Shown here: piece by piece, positions 26,899-35,715 of the stretch
How the letters are laid out: every line of letters starts with the position of its first letter
Position numbering within the stretch: position 1 is the stretch's first letter
From: an uncultured Prochlorococcus sp.
GTDB taxonomy: Bacteria; Cyanobacteriota; Cyanobacteriia; PCC-6307; Cyanobiaceae
DNA: 64,000 nucleotides
NCBI GenBank assembly: GCA_902536555.1
Contig: CACAXR010000001.1
Span: 124,001 to 188,000 of the forward strand
Direction: 5' to 3'
Notes under the pieces: model-generated
Database searches by the model: none
The model's input: the letters and a program-made list of their open reading frames with translations, nothing else
What the model was told of the DNA's origin: nothing
Program-made: the position numbers and the translations under genes

Positions 26899-26974
26899 AA
26901 TTATTCTTTAGTATATATTGATGCTGAATATTTAATTTTTGCATTTATTATAAAACCATTAAATTAAGAAACAA

Positions 26975-27130
26975 ATGAACTCTGCGTTTGCAAAAGTCTC
27001 AAATTTGAAAGTTAACAAGGCTTCTAAAATATCTATTACTCTAGCATCATCAACTTTCTTTTTGTATGCCTTGGGTCAAGCACCAATTTTTAAAAATATA
27101 CTTGCAGGTGCCTTATCCTGCTCTGGCTAA
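26975..27130 (+). CDS. Small membrane-associated protein, 51 aa
   Basis: Begins MNSAFAKVSNLKVNKASKI, then a hydrophobic helix (SITLASSTFFLYALGQAP) and a second weak one ending SCSG. Function unknown. Confidence 0.5.
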   Translation: MNSAFAKVSNLKVNKASKISITLASSTFFLYALGQAPIFKNILAGALSCSG

Positions 27131-27179
27131 ATAAAATACCTTTTTTTAAGAGAGACTAAAAAACTAAAATAGACAGTGA

Positions 27180-27223
27180 TTGAGAGTCGATCTAAACTTA
27201 GAGGGATAAACCCCTCTTTTTTA
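27180..27223 (+). promoter_or_regulatory. Shared hairpin leader element, copy L2
   Basis: TTGAGA, GTCGATCTAAACTTA, then a hairpin AGAGGG-ATAAAC-CCCTCT and a T-run ending two bases before the ATG at 27224. No Shine-Dalgarno is present. It drives, or conditionally blocks, the four-gene overlapping operon that follows. Confidence 0.65.
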
Positions 27224-27286
27224 ATGTTTAATAGATTTATTGCTGAAAAGATAATGACTCTTCTTATTTCTCTTTTCAGCTTATGA
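27224..27286 (+). CDS. Micro-protein 1 of overlapping operon, 20 aa
   Basis: Encodes MFNRFIAEKIMTLLISLFSL. Its stop overlaps the start of the next ORF by 4 bp (ATGA). It may be a leader peptide or a genuine short membrane peptide. It begins directly after leader L2. Confidence 0.45.
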   Translation: MFNRFIAEKIMTLLISLFSL

Positions 27287-27399
27287 ATATTTCCCCGCAC
27301 CTATTAATTGATGCTGTGATATTAAGCGCTGCTCTTACGATAACTTTGGTATTAAGAGCAAAAGGTAATGCTGCCAGAAAAGAAAAAGAAAATAAATGA
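27283..27399 (+). CDS. Micro-protein 2 of overlapping operon, 38 aa
   Basis: Encodes MNISPHLLIDAVILSAALTI then a basic/acidic tail. One membrane helix. ATGA overlaps on both sides couple it to its neighbours. Function unknown. Confidence 0.6.
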   Translation: MNISPHLLIDAVILSAALTITLVLRAKGNAARKEKENK

Positions 27400-27536
27400 T
27401 TACTAAAGAAGAAGAAAAAGAATTTAAAAAGACTAAATTATATAGATTTTGGAACTTTCTTATTTATGGCAGTTCATTTGCTATTGGAGTTTTCTTAGTT
27501 TATTTATATTCTGCTTATGTATTTATAAATAAATGA
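27396..27536 (+). CDS. Micro-protein 3 of overlapping operon, 46 aa
   Basis: Highly charged N-terminus (MITKEEEKEFKKTKLYRF) followed by one helix (FLIYGSSFAIGVFLVYLY). It overlaps both neighbours by 4 bp. Function unknown. Confidence 0.6.
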   Translation: MITKEEEKEFKKTKLYRFWNFLIYGSSFAIGVFLVYLYSAYVFINK

Positions 27537-27628
27537 CGTACATGTACGGCATAGCAATTACTTATGGGGTTGTGAGTCTTTTATTGCTTGGTGGGTTTGC
27601 ATACTTTACTTTTAAAATGAAACGCTAA
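27533..27628 (+). CDS. Micro-protein 4 of overlapping operon, 31 aa
   Basis: Encodes MTYMYGIAITYGVVSLLLLG and a basic end FKMKR, a single helix. It is the last of four co-directional micro-ORFs joined by ATGA overlaps. Such packing is hard to explain without selection for stoichiometric co-translation. Confidence 0.6.
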   Translation: MTYMYGIAITYGVVSLLLLGGFAYFTFKMKR

Positions 27629-27633
27629 TTTTT

Positions 27634-27759
27634 ATGTCATCTAGAATAAAATATTTCTTAGACGAATTTTTTGATTAATGTAGAGAATATCAACAAGAAA
27701 TTCCACCTAAGAAGATGGCTTATATTTTAAGAGAATATGCAGATAAATTAGATGAATGA
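27634..27759 (+). pseudogene. Small protein interrupted by an in-frame stop
   Basis: The frame reads MSSRIKYFLDEFFD, TAA (27676-27678), then CREYQQEIPPKKMAYILREY ending LDE. The two halves look like one amphipathic protein. It is a degraded gene, a readthrough product, or two peptides. It follows the overlapping operon by 5 bp. Confidence 0.4.
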
Positions 27760-27901
27760 TAGCTACTGGCAGACCTAAGAAGGTATTAAGAGAATATAAT
27801 TTCTAAGCAAAATTTATACAAATTTTTTAAATTTGGAATAATTATTTTGAAGATATTTTCCTTCCAATTATTTATAATTTGAGATTTTTTTGATCCTTAA
27901 T

Positions 27902-27975
27902 CCGTAAAATTTTGTTCCTCTAACCGCACACATACAACTTGAAATCTACCATTTAAATGAATTAGAACATAGGTG
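27902..27975 (+). promoter_or_regulatory. Conserved leader element K, copy 1
   Basis: Contains TGTTCCTC-x-AACCGCACACAT-like sequence, here GTTCCTCTAACCGCACACAT, and downstream AATTAGAACATAGGTGTAGT. Both blocks recur before the genes at 37788 (plus) and, as the first block, before 41213 (minus). It precedes a strong SD (AAGGGGG) of the next gene. Likely a shared promoter/5' UTR. Confidence 0.55.
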
Positions 27976-27995
27976 TAGTCAAGGGGGTAAGTCTT

Positions 27996-28148
27996 ATGGC
28001 ACTAAATGACAAATTTACTATCCAAGATATTAATTTGGATAAAAAAGACCTTTCATATGATAATAAGCTAAAAGAAATTGAAGCTTATTGGAATAAAGAA
28101 TGTGCTGAACATCCGAGTAACAACCATTGCAAGGTTTTTTGTGATTAA
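27996..28148 (+). CDS. Small Cys-tailed protein, 50 aa
   Basis: The charged helical N-terminus ends in EAYWNKECAEHPSNNHCKVF and CD. The EC-x2-HP-x-N-x-HC-x-V-x-CD ending is shared with the minus-strand protein at 41031-41213, and partly with 28351-28497. Three Cys and two His suggest a metal site. SD AAGGGGG is strong. Confidence 0.6.
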   Translation: MALNDKFTIQDINLDKKDLSYDNKLKEIEAYWNKECAEHPSNNHCKVFCD

Positions 28149-28233
28149 AACTTTAACTTTTAGGTATTCTTACGCTTGATTTTTACATAATACCCGTACT
28201 AAAGAATAATCAGATAGAAAGGGGGCCAAGCAA

Positions 28234-28335
28234 ATGACTAATTTAGGTATAGAGATTTTATTTTGGACAATCTTAATTTCTTATCTGGGATTAAGGTTTT
28301 CTCAAACTTGGAATGGATTCGAAAAACAGTATTAA
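28234..28335 (+). CDS. Tiny single-span membrane protein, 33 aa
   Basis: Encodes MTNLGIEILFWTILISYLGL then a polar tail. SD AAAGGGGG precedes it. It sits between two Cys-tailed small genes, 15 bp before the second. Function unknown. Confidence 0.55.
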   Translation: MTNLGIEILFWTILISYLGLRFSQTWNGFEKQY

Positions 28336-28350
28336 TTAGGGGAAAAGCAA

Positions 28351-28497
28351 ATGAAACTACAAACACAATTCACGGTTCCAAATAAAGAATTAAAAGATCT
28401 TGATTATCTTAAGAAATTAGATTTTCTAGAAGAAACTTTAAATAAAGAATGCATAGATTATCCAAATCAAGAAGATTACCTAGATTGTTGCAATTAA
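28351..28497 (+). CDS. Small Cys-tailed protein, 48 aa
   Basis: Begins MKLQTQFTVPNKELKDL and ends NKECIDYPNQEDYLDCCN. The charged helix followed by KEC-x3-P-N and a final Cys pair parallels the 27996-28148 protein. SD AGGGGAAAA. Function unknown. Confidence 0.55.
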   Translation: MKLQTQFTVPNKELKDLDYLKKLDFLEETLNKECIDYPNQEDYLDCCN

Positions 28498-28576
28498 AAA
28501 CCAAAAAATAGCCGTTTTTTAAAAGTAAATAAATTTTTATTATCTTTTATAAATTTTCTAAAAGGGAGTTAACACT

Positions 28577-29095
28577 ATGGAATTAAGATTCTTCCCAATA
28601 AATATTTTTAGAGAAACTCCAAAAGTCACATTCTTCGATGCAGGCATCGATAGTTCGAATGGTTCTGATGTTGTGATCCATTCTGGGGAAGCAATATCTC
28701 CTCCAGATGATTTAAAAAATGAGCAATATTATGTTCATAATCATCAAATTGACCACAATTTAGTAATCGCCGGGGAAAGGAAATTTGTTTTAATCAATCC
28801 TTCCTGGGATGAACCGCATCATTTGATTTATTTAAATAGATCTATGGGAGCATTAGAAATTCCCATAGGCACTTATCACAGATCAATCTCAGGGAAAGAG
28901 GGAAGTATTGTTCTAAACCAACCCAAAAGAGATAAATTTTTTGATCCTGCTAAAGAATTTATCCCTCATAAATTAGACAAAATTAATTTAGTTAAGGCAA
29001 GAAAAAGTCCACCTGTTTATTGGATTTACGAAAATAACAAAATCAAAAGAATCTTTTTTAATCCTCTAGCAAGAAAAGTTAAAACTTTTGTTTGA
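28577..29095 (+). CDS. Cupin-like hypothetical protein
   Basis: Encodes 172 aa. The segment YYVHNHQIDHNLVIAGERKF resembles a cupin His-x-H entry, and IPIGTYHRSISGKEGS resembles the second cupin motif with the last His. SD AAAGGGAGTT lies before the ATG. Possibly a sugar or small-molecule cupin, but no specific family is recognised. Confidence 0.65.
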   Translation: MELRFFPINIFRETPKVTFFDAGIDSSNGSDVVIHSGEAISPPDDLKNEQYYVHNHQIDHNLVIAGERKFVLINPSWDEPHHLIYLNRSMGALEIPIGTYHRSISGKEGSIVLNQPKRDKFFDPAKEFIPHKLDKINLVKARKSPPVYWIYENNKIKRIFFNPLARKVKTFV

Positions 29096-29172
29096 AATGA
29101 AAAAAACATATTCCGCCTAAAATTAATAGTTTTAAAAACCTGAATTTAATCATTAATTCTGATACTTATAAA

Positions 29173-29955
29173 TTGGCTCACGAAGATAGTGAGTTACTTA
29201 GCCGAAATGAAATGCGTGGAGTCAGAATGCTTCTTGAAATTACTAAACCAGATTTAATCCTTGAAGAAAATAAAATTCTTTCAACAATAATTATTTTTGG
29301 AGGTGCGTTTATTACAGAAAAATCACATACAAAAAAGAGAATTGAAAATATAAAAGATTTAATTAAAAAAAATCCTAAATCGATACTTCTAAAACGAAAT
29401 TTTAAAAAACTAAAAAATTTGCTAAAAATTAGTCACTACTATCAATCCGCAAGAGATTTTTCTAAACTTGCTTCAATTAGTAATCAAAATAAAAACTGTA
29501 ATTCTCATGTGATTGTGACAGGTGGGGGGCCAGGAATTATGGAAGCTGCCAATAGAGGTGCATTTGAAGCAAATTGTAAATCTATAGGGTTAAATATCAG
29601 TCTCCCTAATGAACAAATCCCAAATGCTTTTATAACTCCAGGTCTTTGCTTTAAATTTAATTACTTTGCATTAAGAAAGATCCATTTTGTAATGCGCTCA
29701 GTAGCTGCTGTATTTTTTCCTGGAGGCTTTGGAACACTAGATGAATTATTTGAACTATTAACACTCAGTCAAACAGGCATGAAAACTAAAATTCCAATCA
29801 TTCTCTTTGGTAGAGAGTTTTGGGAAAATTTAATTAACTTTGAATATCTAGCCGAACTTGGGTTAATTTCAGATGAAAACTTAAATCTTTTTCAATATGC
29901 AGACACAGCTTCAGAAGCATGGGAAATCATAAAGTCATCAAATATCTCAAATTAA
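29173..29955 (+). CDS. LOG-family (lysine-decarboxylase-like) nucleotide-binding protein
   Basis: Encodes 260 aa from TTG 29173. TGGGPGIMEAANRGA and FFPGGFGTLDELFELLTL are the two hallmark motifs of the TIGR00730/LOG family, which in some organisms hydrolyses cytokinin or purine nucleotides. The coding frame actually extends upstream to 29101. ATG 29097 followed by A7 is one base out of frame; with A6 it would give MKKHIPPKINSFKNLNL leading into this protein. The native start is therefore probably lost to, or depends on, slippage. Confidence 0.85.
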   Translation: MAHEDSELLSRNEMRGVRMLLEITKPDLILEENKILSTIIIFGGAFITEKSHTKKRIENIKDLIKKNPKSILLKRNFKKLKNLLKISHYYQSARDFSKLASISNQNKNCNSHVIVTGGGPGIMEAANRGAFEANCKSIGLNISLPNEQIPNAFITPGLCFKFNYFALRKIHFVMRSVAAVFFPGGFGTLDELFELLTLSQTGMKTKIPIILFGREFWENLINFEYLAELGLISDENLNLFQYADTASEAWEIIKSSNISN

Positions 29956-30022
29956 AAGGAAGATCAAATTAATAACAAAGTTGGCCTAAACACAAAGCAA
30001 TAATTAATATAAGTAAAAACAA

Positions 30023-31582
30023 ATGATCAATATAATCTTAAAATTCAAAAATCTTTTAAAACTATTAATTTTTATTCCTATCATTTTTTATTTTGGTAAG
30101 AGAAGTTATCTTGCTTACGATGAGGGATTTTATGCACTTCAAGCCAGATGGATATTAGAAAAGGGTAATTGGACAATACCTTTGTGGTTTGACGAATATA
30201 TGTTGGACAGAACTATAGGATTACAGTTTTTAATGGCAAAATCACAAGAAATCTTTGGGAGAAATATATTTTGGGCATATTTACCAACAACAATTGCATC
30301 AATAATAATGTTATTTATAACTTTTAAATTGCACGAAGAATTAATTGGTAAAAAATTTGCATTCGTATCACCACTAATACTATCAACAACTTATATATGG
30401 TTTGATTATTCGCACTTAGCTACTCAAGATATTATTTTTTCTAGTTTAGTAACTATCGGTATATTTTCGTTAACCAAAATAAAAAGCAAAAATAACAATC
30501 TTTATATTTTACTTTTTGGTATTTGGATTGGTTTAGCTTTTATGATGAAAACTTTTTTAGTCGCTATACCTATATTGTCACTATTGCCATATTTGTTTTT
30601 CAAAAAGAACCTATTTTTAACAAAGTTTTTCTGGTTAGGCTTACTAATAGGTTTTATTCCTTATTTCATTTGGACATTATCTATAGACCCATATTTAGAT
30701 CAAAATATAATTCTTCATTTATTTGAAAAATTTGCAGCCCTATCAAATAAAAATACCTTTACTAATCCTTTTTATTATTACTTTTGGAATATCCCAATAA
30801 CTTTCTTACCATGGAGTCTTTTCTCAATTATTGGAATAATATTTCATAAATCAGAGAATAAAGATCAAAAATTTATCTTAATTTTTTTGCCTTTGACTTT
30901 TATTCTTTCAATAAGCATTTTTTCTACAAAAACACCCTATTACCCCTTACAAATATCTTCAATATTAACTCTTAATAGTTTTTTGGGAATCAAATATTTA
31001 TTTAATTCTAAAATATATAAGTCAATTTTTATATTTATAACTTCAAAAATAATTCCACTTTTTTTAATTTCAACAGCCTGCACATATTATTTCTTTTTTA
31101 AAAATATCACTAGTCTCAGCTCTAAGGAAAGTACATATCTTTTTATAGGATTGATTTTGTTTGGATTAAGTTGGTCATTTATCAAAAATAAAACTAGTTT
31201 CAAAAGTCTCTTAATTGTTTTGATCATGGGTCCTTATCTACTTACTTCATTTCTTTTGGGATCAGGATTATTTACTGATAGATCAAGAGAATTTAGAGAA
31301 ACTATGGAATACGTTTTATCGCTAGATATTGTAAAAAATCAAAAAATAAAAGTTGATAAAAGTGGAATAGATTACGATAACATTCAGTCACATTCAAAAA
31401 TAATAAAAATTTCTTTATTGACTCCCAATCTTGGAGATTCTTTTAATACTATTAATGATCTAAATCCTGGGGAAATAGCTTGGTCTAGCGAATCTGCATA
31501 TAAAGATATAAACAATAAGTCATACGAGATTTTATATAAAAATAATACTTTAAAACCCTGGAGATTAATAATAAAAAAATGA
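30023..31582 (+). CDS. ArnT/PMT-like (GT39/GT83-type) membrane glycosyltransferase
   Basis: Encodes 519 aa with ten or more hydrophobic spans. The N-terminal first loop contains YDEGFYALQARWILEKGNW, the DE motif of dolichyl- or undecaprenyl-phosphate-sugar transferases, and a second loop motif DYSHLATQD. Predicted to transfer a sugar from a lipid-phosphate donor to a glycan or lipid on the periplasmic face. It precedes a GT2 gene by 41 bp, which could make that lipid-linked donor. Confidence 0.85.
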   Translation: MINIILKFKNLLKLLIFIPIIFYFGKRSYLAYDEGFYALQARWILEKGNWTIPLWFDEYMLDRTIGLQFLMAKSQEIFGRNIFWAYLPTTIASIIMLFITFKLHEELIGKKFAFVSPLILSTTYIWFDYSHLATQDIIFSSLVTIGIFSLTKIKSKNNNLYILLFGIWIGLAFMMKTFLVAIPILSLLPYLFFKKNLFLTKFFWLGLLIGFIPYFIWTLSIDPYLDQNIILHLFEKFAALSNKNTFTNPFYYYFWNIPITFLPWSLFSIIGIIFHKSENKDQKFILIFLPLTFILSISIFSTKTPYYPLQISSILTLNSFLGIKYLFNSKIYKSIFIFITSKIIPLFLISTACTYYFFFKNITSLSSKESTYLFIGLILFGLSWSFIKNKTSFKSLLIVLIMGPYLLTSFLLGSGLFTDRSREFRETMEYVLSLDIVKNQKIKVDKSGIDYDNIQSHSKIIKISLLTPNLGDSFNTINDLNPGEIAWSSESAYKDINNKSYEILYKNNTLKPWRLIIKK

Positions 31583-31623
31583 TTTAGCTATAATGAATTT
31601 TATTTTAGAAACTATATAGAATA

Positions 31624-32715
31624 ATGGAGTCTTTCAATACTTGGAATTTATCTAATAATCAACTTCACGAGTTATTCAAAGATGGCAAAAATTTTATTTC
31701 TATAAAAGTCAGAGGAAACACTTGGGAGCCAATATCAAGATGGTTAAGATTAGATTCTAGAATTTTCAAAGAGACAACAAATAGACCAAGAATCACATTA
31801 TGTGATATCGAATCTTTAGCAGAAATTTATAACTATAGGTTGATTAGATGGAAAGCAAAAAAATTAACCCCTTTACCAACTCAAATATTTCCAAAAAAAT
31901 TAAAAAATATTTTTCGTAAATTACCAGTTATAAAAAATTTAGCCTACGAGTTAGAGGTGATTTTTTATAAATATGTTGAAAATAACTCTGATAAATTAAT
32001 TTCAATAATTATTCCAGCAAGAAATGAAGAAGGTAATAAGGAACTATTAAAAAAAGCACTAAATAAGTTTAAACAAATATCTGGTAACCTTGAAATTATT
32101 TTTGTAGAAGGTAACAGCATGGATAATACCTACTCTATGCTAGAAAACTTAAAAGCAAATTTTTCTGATTCTTTAAAAATATTTCTTTTAAAACAAAGTG
32201 CTAAAGGGAAAAAGAATGCAGTTGTTGAGGGTTGCAATATTTCTTCGGGAGAAACATTAGCAATTGTGGATAGTGATTTTACCGTGGATATTGATGACAG
32301 TATTGCGGCAATAAAGGAATCAAAAAAAAATGAAAATATATTAATTAATTGCTCTCGTACGACTTTCCCAATGGAAAAAAATGCAATGAGATGGGCGAAT
32401 TATATTGGAAATAGATGTTTTGCAATATTAATATCAATCCTGATTAATAAGCCTGTATCCGATTCACTGTGTGGAACAAAAGTATTTTCAAGGAAGTTTT
32501 TTAATCTTATGAAGAAGAATGGAAGTTGGGATTCAAAAGCCGATCCATTTGGAGACTTTACAATTATCTTTGAAGCAGCAAATAATAATATAAAAATACT
32601 TAATTATCCAGTTAGATACTATGCCAGAAAATCAGGCGCTCCAAATATATCAAGATGGATTGATGGTTTAAAACTCCTAAAAGTTTGTCTAATTTATTTA
32701 GTTTCAGATATTTAA
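31624..32715 (+). CDS. GT2-family glycosyltransferase (polyprenyl-phosphate sugar synthase-like)
   Basis: Encodes 363 aa. An N-terminal region of ~115 residues precedes a GT-A domain starting ISIIIPARNEEGN, with EGNSMDNTY and AIVDSDF (the DxD metal motif). KPVSDSLCGTKVF is typical of dolichol-phosphate-mannose-synthase-like enzymes. Together with the preceding ArnT-like gene and the GtrA-like gene it forms a lipid-linked sugar transfer set. Confidence 0.85.
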   Translation: MESFNTWNLSNNQLHELFKDGKNFISIKVRGNTWEPISRWLRLDSRIFKETTNRPRITLCDIESLAEIYNYRLIRWKAKKLTPLPTQIFPKKLKNIFRKLPVIKNLAYELEVIFYKYVENNSDKLISIIIPARNEEGNKELLKKALNKFKQISGNLEIIFVEGNSMDNTYSMLENLKANFSDSLKIFLLKQSAKGKKNAVVEGCNISSGETLAIVDSDFTVDIDDSIAAIKESKKNENILINCSRTTFPMEKNAMRWANYIGNRCFAILISILINKPVSDSLCGTKVFSRKFFNLMKKNGSWDSKADPFGDFTIIFEAANNNIKILNYPVRYYARKSGAPNISRWIDGLKLLKVCLIYLVSDI

Positions 32716-32771
32716 ATATTTTTTTTTATTTTTTTTTTTAAATTATTTCAAGAAGTAATTTATCAAAATTT

Positions 32772-33164
32772 TTATTTTCTAAATAAAAGGTATTTAGATC
32801 CTAAGTAATTATTTAATGATCCAACGAATGCACCAAATAACCATGCAATTTTATAGTTTTCTATTAAATAATTAATAAACATAATCACTAATGACATTTC
32901 TATGCCTCCCAAAAAATAAATGAAGCAAAATAAAGAAAAAGAATTTATTAGAGGTTGACTAGATCTATTTTTGAAAACCCATGATTTTGCAAAAATAAAA
33001 GAAATTATTATTCCAATGCAATAACCCAATATAGAAGCAAGCAATAGATTTCCAAAAATAAGATATAGAGCTCTATAACACATAAAATTCAACGTTGATG
33101 CAATCAATCCTGATACAAAAAATCTCAGAATTTGTTTTTTATTTCTTTTTAAAGATTTATACAA
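32772..33164 (-). CDS. GtrA-like membrane protein
   Basis: Encodes 130 aa with four spans and the family pattern (FFVSGLIASTLNFMCYRALY, then FIFAKSWVF). GtrA proteins probably flip or present polyprenyl-linked sugars. It is convergent with the GT2 gene but belongs functionally with it. Confidence 0.8.
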   Translation of the reverse strand: MYKSLKRNKKQILRFFVSGLIASTLNFMCYRALYLIFGNLLLASILGYCIGIIISFIFAKSWVFKNRSSQPLINSFSLFCFIYFLGGIEMSLVIMFINYLIENYKIAWLFGAFVGSLNNYLGSKYLLFRK

Positions 33165-33626
33165 TGTCTAAAGTTGATCATTTATCATTTATTAAAATAC
33201 AAAAAAATAATTTTGCATATAGGTAACTTCTTTTTCAATTAAAAATTTCATTAAAAAATTTAGCATTTAAAATTCTTATCTGGCTCATAGTAAAGATAAG
33301 ATTAAACAATCTAAATCATTAAAATGCAATTTAATTTTTCTAATCTTATTTTAGAGTTCATCTTTTTTAATCACTTTTGATTTGTAATTAACAATTAAAT
33401 TTAACTAAAAGCAAATTAATTAGATTAATTAGATTATTTATAATTTATGTTTTTATTTATTAAGGAATATTTCTTGATAATTGTGAACCCTTTATTTTCT
33501 TGAAGTTTTTTAAAAGCCTTCTTTTCTTGAAAAGCCAGTAGGGAAATTAAAAAATAGAATAGTTAATATATTAAGTTCTAAAAAAAAATTAAAAAAGTTT
33601 TTATGAGTTTCTCCCTTTTTTAAAAA
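33165..33626. other. 462-bp intergenic region, no feature seen
   Basis: Very AT-rich, with runs of T and A. No ORF, hairpin or repeat could be supported. Confidence 0.4.
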
Positions 33627-35525
33627 TTATTTATTAATACTCAAAATCTTTAAATAAACATCCTCAAGATTTTCAGTAAAAGTTTTTTGATCAAAAAACT
33701 TACTGATTTTCTTTTGTTTTTTTATTTTATTTTTTAATTTATTTAACTTTTCATAACTTAAAGAGTAAAAAATAACTTTCTCGATATATTCATCAACAGA
33801 TTCACAAATCAGTTCATCTAAATCTAAGCAATGTAAAATACTTCCTCCAACCCTAGATGCAAAACTCTTACCAGGCAGAGTAATAAAAGGTAGTTCTGAC
33901 CAAATACATTCAACTAAAGTTGTATGACCATTATAAAAAAATGTATCCAAGAAAATATCTGCTGAAGAATATCTAGAAAGATGTTCAACATAGGAATCTA
34001 CATTTTTGGCAAATATGATTCTATCTTCATCGATATTCTTTGCTTTAAAAAATGAAATTAAATTCTGTTTTGCAATATTATTTGGATTTTTTAACCACAA
34101 AAATGTATTTTCAGATTTATGAAGAATTTTTGCCCAAATATCAACAACTTCCACTGATAATTTAGAAGTTTGATGAAACGCAGCAAGTAAACACGATCCT
34201 TCTGGTAAAGATTGGATACTTGAATCTTTTTTTGATTTACTGTATTCATATTTAATAGAGTTAATGAAACAATTTGGCATTTGAATAATTTTTTCGGTGT
34301 AATATTTATAATCTTTTTTGGGGATTACAAATTCATCAGCTATTAGAAAGTCAATATTTTTAGCTCCCGTTGTGCCAGGAAAACCTAAGTAATTTATCTG
34401 CTTGGGAGCAATACGCTCATTAAAAATTTTTGACATATTTTTTGATGTATAACCCATTAAATCAACAGCAATATCTAAATTATCTGACCTAATTTTATTT
34501 ACTGCATCACTTATAGACATTTTTTGAATACATATGAATGAGTTAAAATGTTTCTTTAGTATATTTGTTACCTCATCTTCATTTGAATCCAAAGAATATC
34601 CAAAAATTTCATAATTTGATTTATCATGATTACTCAAGATAGTTTCTATTATTTTTGATACAGGATGATCATTAAAATCAGCTGATATATAGCCAATTCT
34701 TATTTTTTTATTATTTTTAGCTTTAAGATTATTTTTAGGATTTCCATGTTTTTTTTTATAAAAGTTTAGAGCTCTAACATATTGTTTTTTTGGGGAAGCA
34801 TCTAAATAAAAAAAAGTTAACAAGTGAAAGATATCTTCTCCATCTAATAACCCAACTTTATCAATAAAACTCCTTAGACTAAGAATCGCTTCAGTATTAA
34901 ATGTTTCTAGATAAATCTCTATTAGTCCAATCTTAGGAGCGATATAATTGACATCAATTTTTAATGCTTTTTTATAGTTTATTTCTGCATCAATATACTT
35001 CTTTTCTCTTGCCAAGATGTTACCTATATTATTAAAAATAATTGGTAAGTTTTCAATTTCTGCGGCTTTAATATAATGTTTTAAGGCTTCCTTATGATTA
35101 CCTATTTTTGCTAAAATATTACCTAAATTTATATAAGCACCAACCAATCCGGGATTATATTTTAAAGATAATTCAAGGTATTTTATAGAATTATTTATTT
35201 CACCTGCATTAAATAAAAATCTACCTATGTCAACATATGCTTCTCCATAATTTTTTTTCAATTTAATTGCTTTTTTTAAATAATCAAATGCTTCTCGTTT
35301 TCTTCCAAGTTTTTCGTATATAGCTGATAATCTATGAAAAGTTAAATGATCATATTTACCCTTAGCAATAAGAAACTTATAAATTCTCTCAGCATCAAAT
35401 AATTTACCCTCTCTCGCTAAATTAATTGCTTTTTTTGATTGAGACGAGAATTCATTATCAATTATTAATTTTTTCTTTTGAATATCCTCACTATTTACCC
35501 CAAACCCTTTGTTTTTTGATGTCAT
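33627..35525 (-). CDS. TPR protein with SPINDLY/OGT-type GT41 domain
   Basis: Encodes 632 aa. Residues ~30-235 are TPR repeats (for example YGEAYVDIGRFLFNAGEI and GAYINLGNILAKIGNHKEA). Residues ~270-620 are a GT41 catalytic region: KIRIGYISADFNDHP, DIAVDLMGYT, DIFLDTFFYNGHTTL and LPGKSFASRVGGSIL. Related proteins transfer GlcNAc or fucose to Ser/Thr of proteins. In this glycan cluster it may glycosylate cell-surface or cytosolic proteins; the target is unknown. Confidence 0.85.
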   Translation of the reverse strand: MTSKNKGFGVNSEDIQKKKLIIDNEFSSQSKKAINLAREGKLFDAERIYKFLIAKGKYDHLTFHRLSAIYEKLGRKREAFDYLKKAIKLKKNYGEAYVDIGRFLFNAGEINNSIKYLELSLKYNPGLVGAYINLGNILAKIGNHKEALKHYIKAAEIENLPIIFNNIGNILAREKKYIDAEINYKKALKIDVNYIAPKIGLIEIYLETFNTEAILSLRSFIDKVGLLDGEDIFHLLTFFYLDASPKKQYVRALNFYKKKHGNPKNNLKAKNNKKIRIGYISADFNDHPVSKIIETILSNHDKSNYEIFGYSLDSNEDEVTNILKKHFNSFICIQKMSISDAVNKIRSDNLDIAVDLMGYTSKNMSKIFNERIAPKQINYLGFPGTTGAKNIDFLIADEFVIPKKDYKYYTEKIIQMPNCFINSIKYEYSKSKKDSSIQSLPEGSCLLAAFHQTSKLSVEVVDIWAKILHKSENTFLWLKNPNNIAKQNLISFFKAKNIDEDRIIFAKNVDSYVEHLSRYSSADIFLDTFFYNGHTTLVECIWSELPFITLPGKSFASRVGGSILHCLDLDELICESVDEYIEKVIFYSLSYEKLNKLKNKIKKQKKISKFFDQKTFTENLEDVYLKILSINK

Positions 35526-35529
35526 TTTT

Positions 35530-35715
35530 TTATATTATCGAATCAATATCATAATCTTCATCAATATCTTTTTCCCAAACCCTAGCAAGCTCTCTTAGTA
35601 GAGTTTTCACCTCCATATCTGTCGCTCCCGATTCATCTTGAAACTTGGTGCAAATGACCTTAATTTCGTCATAAGCTTGCTCAATCAATATTGTTTTCTG
35701 ATCTGGATTTGTCAT
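35530..35715 (-). CDS. Small acidic helical protein, 61 aa
   Basis: Begins MTNPDQKTILIEQAYDEI and ends in an Asp-rich tail (KDIDEDYDIDS). ATG 35715 overlaps the stop of the upstream micro-gene (ATGA), so this is the preferred start. It sits 4 bp before the TPR/GT41 gene, suggesting one operon. Distantly resembles the 9438-9608 protein. Confidence 0.6.
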   Translation of the reverse strand: MTNPDQKTILIEQAYDEIKVICTKFQDESGATDMEVKTLLRELARVWEKDIDEDYDIDSII

